From NCBI GenBank assembly GCA_014649155.1, contig BMSM01000002.1:310001-374000 (forward strand): DNA of 64,000 nt, in the 5' to 3' direction. The first letter of the stretch is position 1. The number at the start of each line of letters is the position of its first letter. Below are positions 59,904 through 64,000 of the stretch, one piece after another. The stretch comes from Streptomyces griseoviridis. GTDB lineage: Bacteria > Actinomycetota > Actinomycetes > Streptomycetales > Streptomycetaceae. The translations under genes were made by a program, and so were the position numbers. The notes under the pieces are model-generated. The model saw only the letters and a program-made list of their open reading frames with translations. It was not told where the DNA came from and did not search any database.

Positions 59904-60842
59904 GTGCCCGCAGCGCACGACGGTCCGCTCGGCATCGGCGAACTGGCCGAGCGGGCGGGGGTCACCGTCAAGACCGTCCGCTTCTACTCCGACGGCGGCC
60001 TGCTGCCGGAGACCGCCCGCACCACCGGGGGCCACCGCCGCTACGGCCCCGAGGCGCTGGACCGGCTGCGGCTGATCCGCTCCCTGCGCTCCCTCGGCCT
60101 GGGCGTGCCCGAGATCCGCCGGGTCCTCGACGCCGGGGACGACGCGGACCGCGCCCTGGAGGACGCCGTCGCCGGGCAGCTGCGCGCCCTCGGCGGCCAA
60201 CTCGCCGCGCTGCGCTGGCGGGAGGCGGCGCTGCGCCTGGTGCGGGAGTGCCCGCCGGACCAGCGGGCCGGGCGGCTGCGCCTGATCGGCACGGTGGGCG
60301 CCCCGCCGAGCACCGCCCCGCTGGCCCGCTTCTGGCGCGCCTGGCTGCCACCGCGCATGCCGTCCCGCGCCGTCACCGCCTTCCTGGACACGGCGGTCCC
60401 TCAGCCGCCCGCCGACCCCGCCCCGGCCCAGGTCCTGGCCTTCGCCCGGCTCAACGCCCTGACCACCGGCCCCTGTCCGGGACACACCCGGCCGCAGCCC
60501 GCGGCGCACCGTACGGCGGACAGCCGTGCCGCCGCCGTCCTCTACGCAGCGCTGGCCGAGGCGTACGAACTGGCCGGCGTCCCGCTGCGCCGGGGCCGCG
60601 CGCCCGCCGCCGGGGAGGCACTGGACTGCTTCGTGGGCGCGTACAGCACCGCGTACGGCACCCGGGACACCCCCGGCTTCCGCCGCGCGCTGGCCCGGGA
60701 GCTCGCGGCGGATCCACGGCTCGACCAGTACTGGGACCTGGTCGCCGAGGTCGTCACCCCGCCGGGCGCGCGTCCCGAACCGACCCCGGGGACCGCGCAC
60801 GACTGGCTGCTCACCGCCCTCACCGCGCAGACGGCGGCCTGA
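59904..60842 (+). CDS. MerR-family transcriptional regulator
   Basis: 312 residues. N-terminal MerR winged helix (IGELAERAGVTVKTVRFYSD, GLLPETARTTGGHRRYGPEA), a coiled-coil helix (about 75-110), and a long all-helical C-terminal domain of about 190 residues (DCFVGAYSTAYGTRDTPGFR), probably for a small ligand. The C-terminal cysteine pattern of metal sensors is absent. GTG at 59904. Divergent from the two-lobed hydrolase, which is the probable target. Confidence 0.88.
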   Translation: MPAAHDGPLGIGELAERAGVTVKTVRFYSDGGLLPETARTTGGHRRYGPEALDRLRLIRSLRSLGLGVPEIRRVLDAGDDADRALEDAVAGQLRALGGQLAALRWREAALRLVRECPPDQRAGRLRLIGTVGAPPSTAPLARFWRAWLPPRMPSRAVTAFLDTAVPQPPADPAPAQVLAFARLNALTTGPCPGHTRPQPAAHRTADSRAAAVLYAALAEAYELAGVPLRRGRAPAAGEALDCFVGAYSTAYGTRDTPGFRRALARELAADPRLDQYWDLVAEVVTPPGARPEPTPGTAHDWLLTALTAQTAA

Positions 60843-60870
60843 GCACTCCGCCGCGCCGGGCCCGGCCGGG

Positions 60871-61708
60871 TCAGCGGGCGCCGCCGAAGTCCTGGGGCCC
60901 CCAGGGGCCGCCGTCCCCGGCGTGGACACCGATGCCGATCTCCTCGAAGGCGCGGTCCAGTATGTTCGCCCGGTGGCCGGGACTGTTCATCCAGGCGTCC
61001 ATGACCGCATCGGCGTCGGCCTGCCCGCGCGCTGCGTTCTCGCCCGGCACGGACCACAGGCACCCCGCGACCTCGACCCGCTCGGCCATCGTGGAGCCGT
61101 CCGGGCCGGTGCGGGACATCACGCCGGCCGCGGCCGTCACGCCGCGGTAGTCGGCGGGTCAGCCGGTCGTCGGCGCTGGCCGCCGCGCGACCGGCCGCCG
61201 CGCGCTCCTCGTTCACCAGTGCCAGGACCCCGGCCGCCACCCACCGGAGGCGGCGGCCGGGGTCCCCGGTGGCGCCCGGGACCTCGGCGGTGTCCGTGGC
61301 GCCGTCCTGCCCGGTACCGCGCGTGGCCGTCGCGGAGGGCTTCGCGGGGACGGGTCCGGTGGCCGGCCCGGCGGTCCCGGCGGGGCGGGCCGGCCGTGTC
61401 CGCGCGGTGGTCGCCTCGGCGGTGGCGGTCCCGCCCGGCGCGGCGCTCGCCGAGACGTCCGGGGCCGCCGACGGGCAGGCGGAGGGGAACCCGCCGGGCG
61501 ACGCGGTCCCGGTGGTGGTGTCCTTGGTGGCGCCCGCGGCGACCCGGTCCGGCCGGCCGCCCTCCTCACCCCCGACGGTCGTCAGCGTGACCCCCGCGCC
61601 GGCGGCCACGGGGACGGCGCCGAGCACCAGAGCGGCGCCGCGCGCCCGCCGTCCCGTGGACGGGCGGGCATGCGAACGGGACGGGCGGGCGGCTCGTTCG
61701 GGAACCAT
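60871..61708 (-). pseudogene. Secreted CAP-domain (SCP/PR1-like) gene with frameshift
   Basis: The first part (start GTG or ATG about 61708) has a basic, hydrophobic export segment (ALVLGAVPVAAGAGVTLTTV), a Thr/Ala/Pro-rich linker and the beginning of the CAP domain (VLALVNEERAAAGRAAASAD, DRLTR). Near 61150 the frame changes; the rest of the domain continues in another frame: TGPDGSTMAERVEVAGCLWS, PGENAARGQADADAVMDAWM, NSPGHRANILDRAFEEIGIG, GPWGPQDFGG. Apart from that shift both halves are well conserved. It may be a true pseudogene or a sequencing error. Confidence 0.75.
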
Positions 61709-61886
61709 GCCAGGGACAACTCGGCTGATCGGTCCGGCGAATACCGAACGGACCCGGTGGACACGACCCGCCCACCGGGGGTGCGGGGGCGTGCCGCGGG
61801 CACGCCGACGGGGCCCGGAGCGCCGCCATGAGGGAGCCTCAAAGAACCGCCGGGCCGCCCCCGATGGAACCGGTACCGCCGTCCGC

Positions 61887-62501
61887 TCAGACGGCGAACT
61901 CGGTGGGCGGCAGACCGAGGGCGGTGCACGCCTCCCGGATCACCTGCTGCTCGGCCGGCTCGAAGACCCCGTCCGCGCCCGCGACCACGATCCCGGTCTG
62001 GACGACCGCGCGCGCCTCGGCGGGCTTCTTCGCGGCCTTCGCGATCACCTGGAGGGCCTCCGCCTTGCCGGTGTGGAAGTCGGCGAGCAGCCGGTCCACA
62101 TGCTGGTTGAACCGCTGGCGCAGCTGGTCCGCCGGGAAGTTCTGCAGCACGTCGTTGGTGACGATCAGCTCCTCCACGCGCTGCCGCTCCGCCTGCTCCA
62201 CCCTTCCGTCGGCCGCGGCAACCAGCGCGCACATCGCCATGCTCGCGTCCCGGTAGGCGCCGCTCTTCAGCTCCGTCTTGACCGACGCGAGCTGGGACTT
62301 GAACAGGCCGACCAGCTGGGCCTTGGTCCCGCCGGACGACGAACCCGCCGCCCCGTGCCCCTGCCCCTGGCCGTACGGATGGCCCTGGCCCTGGCCCGGA
62401 GCCTGGCCCTGACCGCCGTACGCCCCCTGCCCGCCGCTCGTCCCGCGGGAGCTCTGGGACTGCTGGAGGTTCTTGGCCTGGTCCTTGATCCGGTCCCACA
62501 T
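61887..62501 (-). CDS. TerB-family tellurite resistance protein
   Basis: 204 residues. N-terminus MWDRIKDQAKNLQQSQSSRG, a Gly/Gln-rich linker with repeated GQGQ (about 20-55), then an all-helical TerB domain (LKSGAYRDASMAMCALVAAA, DGRVEQAERQRVEELI, VAGADGVFEPAEQQVIREAC). The two DGRVEQAE/DGVFEPAE acidic loops are the metal-binding-like repeats of TerB. ATG 62501; GTG 62507 is possible and has GAAGG upstream. Usually linked to tellurite, phage and calcium-linked stress; exact role unclear. Confidence 0.87.
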   Translation of the reverse strand: MWDRIKDQAKNLQQSQSSRGTSGGQGAYGGQGQAPGQGQGHPYGQGQGHGAAGSSSGGTKAQLVGLFKSQLASVKTELKSGAYRDASMAMCALVAAADGRVEQAERQRVEELIVTNDVLQNFPADQLRQRFNQHVDRLLADFHTGKAEALQVIAKAAKKPAEARAVVQTGIVVAGADGVFEPAEQQVIREACTALGLPPTEFAV

Positions 62502-62699
62502 CGCCACTGGTGCCACCTTCTGCCGCTGATCGTCCAAGTCGTCGGTCACGCCACCGCGCGCCCACCGGATCAAACGCCTCCCGCGGCCGCACGGTTCCCC
62601 AGGGGCAAAGGAAAAGCAAAAGCGGCTCATGGGACGGGGTGTCCCCCGGTCCAACTCGCGCCCCGCGCGGCGGCCTTCGGGCACACTGAGCCACTACTC

Positions 62700-62717
62700 T
62701 TCTACATGCACGTAGAA
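62700..62717. promoter_or_regulatory. Inverted repeat TTCTAC-ATGCAC-GTAGAA
   Basis: A perfect 6-bp dyad 49 bases before the spo0M start, between divergent terB and spo0M genes. Could be an operator; no binder is suggested by the sequence. Confidence 0.45.
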
Positions 62718-62766
62718 CCACGCGTGCGCGGAGAACCACCTGGCATACGAAGGAGTGGACGCCACG

Positions 62767-63744
62767 ATGGTGTTCAAACGACTGCTCGGCTCGCTCGGCG
62801 TGGGCGGGCCCACGGTCGACACGGTCCTCGCCCCGGGCGCCGCCCGCCCCGGCGCGGCGCTCACCGGCGAGGTCCGCCTCAAAGGCGGCACCGCCGACTT
62901 CGACATCGAGCACATCGCGCTGGAACTGGTGGCGCGGGTCGAGGCCGAGCACGAGGGGGGCGAGGACGAGGGCGTCGCCGCGTTCGACCGGTTCGTCGTC
63001 GCCGGCGGGTTCCGGCTCGGCGAGGGCGAGGAGCGGACCGTGCCGTTCAGCGTGCCGTTGCCCTGGGAGACCCCGGTCACCGAGCTGTACGGACAGGGCC
63101 TCGGCATCGTCCTCGGCGTGCGCACCGAACTGTCGGTGGCCGGCGCCCGGGACAAGGGCGACCTCGACCGGCTCGCCGTGGCCCCGCTGCCCGCGCAGGA
63201 GGCGATCCTGGAGGCCCTCGGACAGCTCGGCTTCGGCTTCCGCTCCGCGGACCTGGAGTACGGCCGCATCGGCGGCACCGGGCAGCGACTGCCCTTCTAC
63301 CAGGAGATCGAACTCACCCCCGCTCCCCAGTACGCCCACCAGGTCGACGAGATCGAGCTGACCTTCCTCGCCCACCCCGGCGGACTCGAGGTCGTCCTGG
63401 AGGCGGACAAGCGCGGCGGGCTGTTCTCCGAAGGACACGACGCGCTCACCCGCTTCACCGTCGGCCACCACGACGTCCGCGACTGGAACACCGAGGTCGA
63501 CGGCTGGATCCGGGAGCTGATCGGCCACCGTGCCGCCTACGGTGCGCACGCCTCCTACGGTCACCAGGGCTCCGAGGACCACCACCACGGCGGCCACCAC
63601 TCCGGCCCGGGGGTCGGCACCGCCGTCGCCGCGGGAGCGGCGGGCCTGGCCGTCGGCGTCGTCGGCGGCATGGTCGCGGCCGAAGCGGTCGACGAGATCG
63701 GTGACTTCTTCGAGGGCGACGACGAGGAGGGCGAGGAGGAGTAG
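62767..63744 (+). CDS. spo0M: Sporulation-control protein Spo0M (arrestin-like)
   Basis: 325 residues. N-terminal arrestin-like part MVFKRLLGSLGVGGPTVDTV, PGAALTGEVRLKGGTADFDI and TVPFSVPLPWETPVTELYGQ is the Spo0M fold; the second half continues to about residue 245. It then has a His-rich run (HASYGHQGSEDHHHGGHH), a glycine/valine/alanine hydrophobic stretch (VAAGAAGLAVGVVGGMVAAE) and an acidic end (GDFFEGDDEEGEEE). ATG at 62767 is used: GAAGGAG lies about 7-10 bases before it and overlaps the alternative GTG at 62755. In Bacillus Spo0M influences sporulation; here the role is open. Confidence 0.9.
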   Translation: MVFKRLLGSLGVGGPTVDTVLAPGAARPGAALTGEVRLKGGTADFDIEHIALELVARVEAEHEGGEDEGVAAFDRFVVAGGFRLGEGEERTVPFSVPLPWETPVTELYGQGLGIVLGVRTELSVAGARDKGDLDRLAVAPLPAQEAILEALGQLGFGFRSADLEYGRIGGTGQRLPFYQEIELTPAPQYAHQVDEIELTFLAHPGGLEVVLEADKRGGLFSEGHDALTRFTVGHHDVRDWNTEVDGWIRELIGHRAAYGAHASYGHQGSEDHHHGGHHSGPGVGTAVAAGAAGLAVGVVGGMVAAEAVDEIGDFFEGDDEEGEEE

Positions 63745-64000
63745 GCGCGGCGGGAGCGGACGCCGGGGGAGCGGCACGGCACCGGGTGCCCCCTTTACGC
63801 ACGGACCCCCGCCCACCCTGAGTGCGCCATGGGGCGCCCGAACGCACAGCGTGGCAGCGGAAGTTGAGGGGGCGCCCCGGCGTGCTCCGGTTGCCCCGGT
63901 GTTCCTCCCCGACCGGCGCTTACCGTTCCGGTCGGTCGGAAAGGCTGTCGGCGTGCAACCGGCAGATGCCGGGCCCGGGGCCCGGCACCCGGGACGGACG
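63745..64000. other. Intergenic end of the window
   Basis: 256 bases after spo0M. No start with ribosome-binding site, no hairpin of note and no homology seen. A gene may begin beyond the right edge. Confidence 0.4.

Overview
The window is very G+C-rich, has strong third-position G/C codon bias, and carries Streptomyces hallmark loci: a gvpO-A-F-G-Y-Z-J-L-S-K gas-vesicle operon, a CebR box in front of a cellulose/chitin-type AA10 LPMO, a fur-katG pair, a CmlR-type chloramphenicol exporter, Spo0M and TerB. I read it as chromosomal accessory/arm-type DNA of a Streptomyces species. No rRNA, tRNA, CRISPR array, prophage or antibiotic biosynthetic cluster was seen.

Layout. 1-5.9 kb: sugar-ABC importer operon on the minus strand (lipoprotein, two permeases, 2-hydroxyacid dehydrogenase, DUF2264 enzyme cut by the window edge; no ATPase), with a DeoR/LacI-hybrid regulator upstream and a motif shared by both promoters. 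5.9-11.3 kb: gas-vesicle operon, almost every junction a 4-bp overlap. 11.4-20.2 kb: methyltransferase, TetR/alcohol dehydrogenase divergon with a perfect inverted repeat, LPMO (CebR box and a TTA codon), TPR protein, beta-propeller phytase, BlaI-M56 protease pair, and an IS630-type relic with its terminal repeats. 20.2-24.4 kb: CmlR-like exporter with a leader peptide that overlaps a hairpin, and a 910-residue ATPase/PAS/GAF/PP2C protein. 24.5-30.5 kb: flavodoxin-like protein, CASTOR/POLLUX-like channel, and an RsbQ-RsbP-STAS operon in which the STAS protein is fused to a GNAT acetyltransferase.

30.5-38.5 kb: EmrB-type exporter with its TetR regulator, then phosphoketolase and a GH65 enzyme. 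38-47.3 kb: secreted, membrane, DNA-binding and hypothetical genes, a GlxA-type regulator/DJ-1 divergon with 21-bp spaced direct repeats, TetR, and an SLT+M23 cell-wall hydrolase. 47.3-48.3 kb holds no intact gene but a C-terminal GH4 relic. 48.4-55 kb: subtilisin, DUF5949, a glycosyltransferase pair, zinc ribbon, WGR/beta-propeller, DUF350. 55.2-60.8 kb: fur-katG, a two-lobed alpha/beta hydrolase with a low-complexity insert, MerR. 60.9-63.7 kb: frameshifted CAP-domain gene, TerB, Spo0M.

No single large unknown system stands out. The most worthwhile leads are the CmlR leader peptide, the RsbQ/RsbP/STAS-GNAT module, the CebR+TTA double control of the LPMO, the shared operator of the ABC operon and its regulator, the two-lobed hydrolase with a lost nucleophile, and the recurrent short tandem repeats inside or beside genes. 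All family names come from reading the translated sequence; no database search was run.
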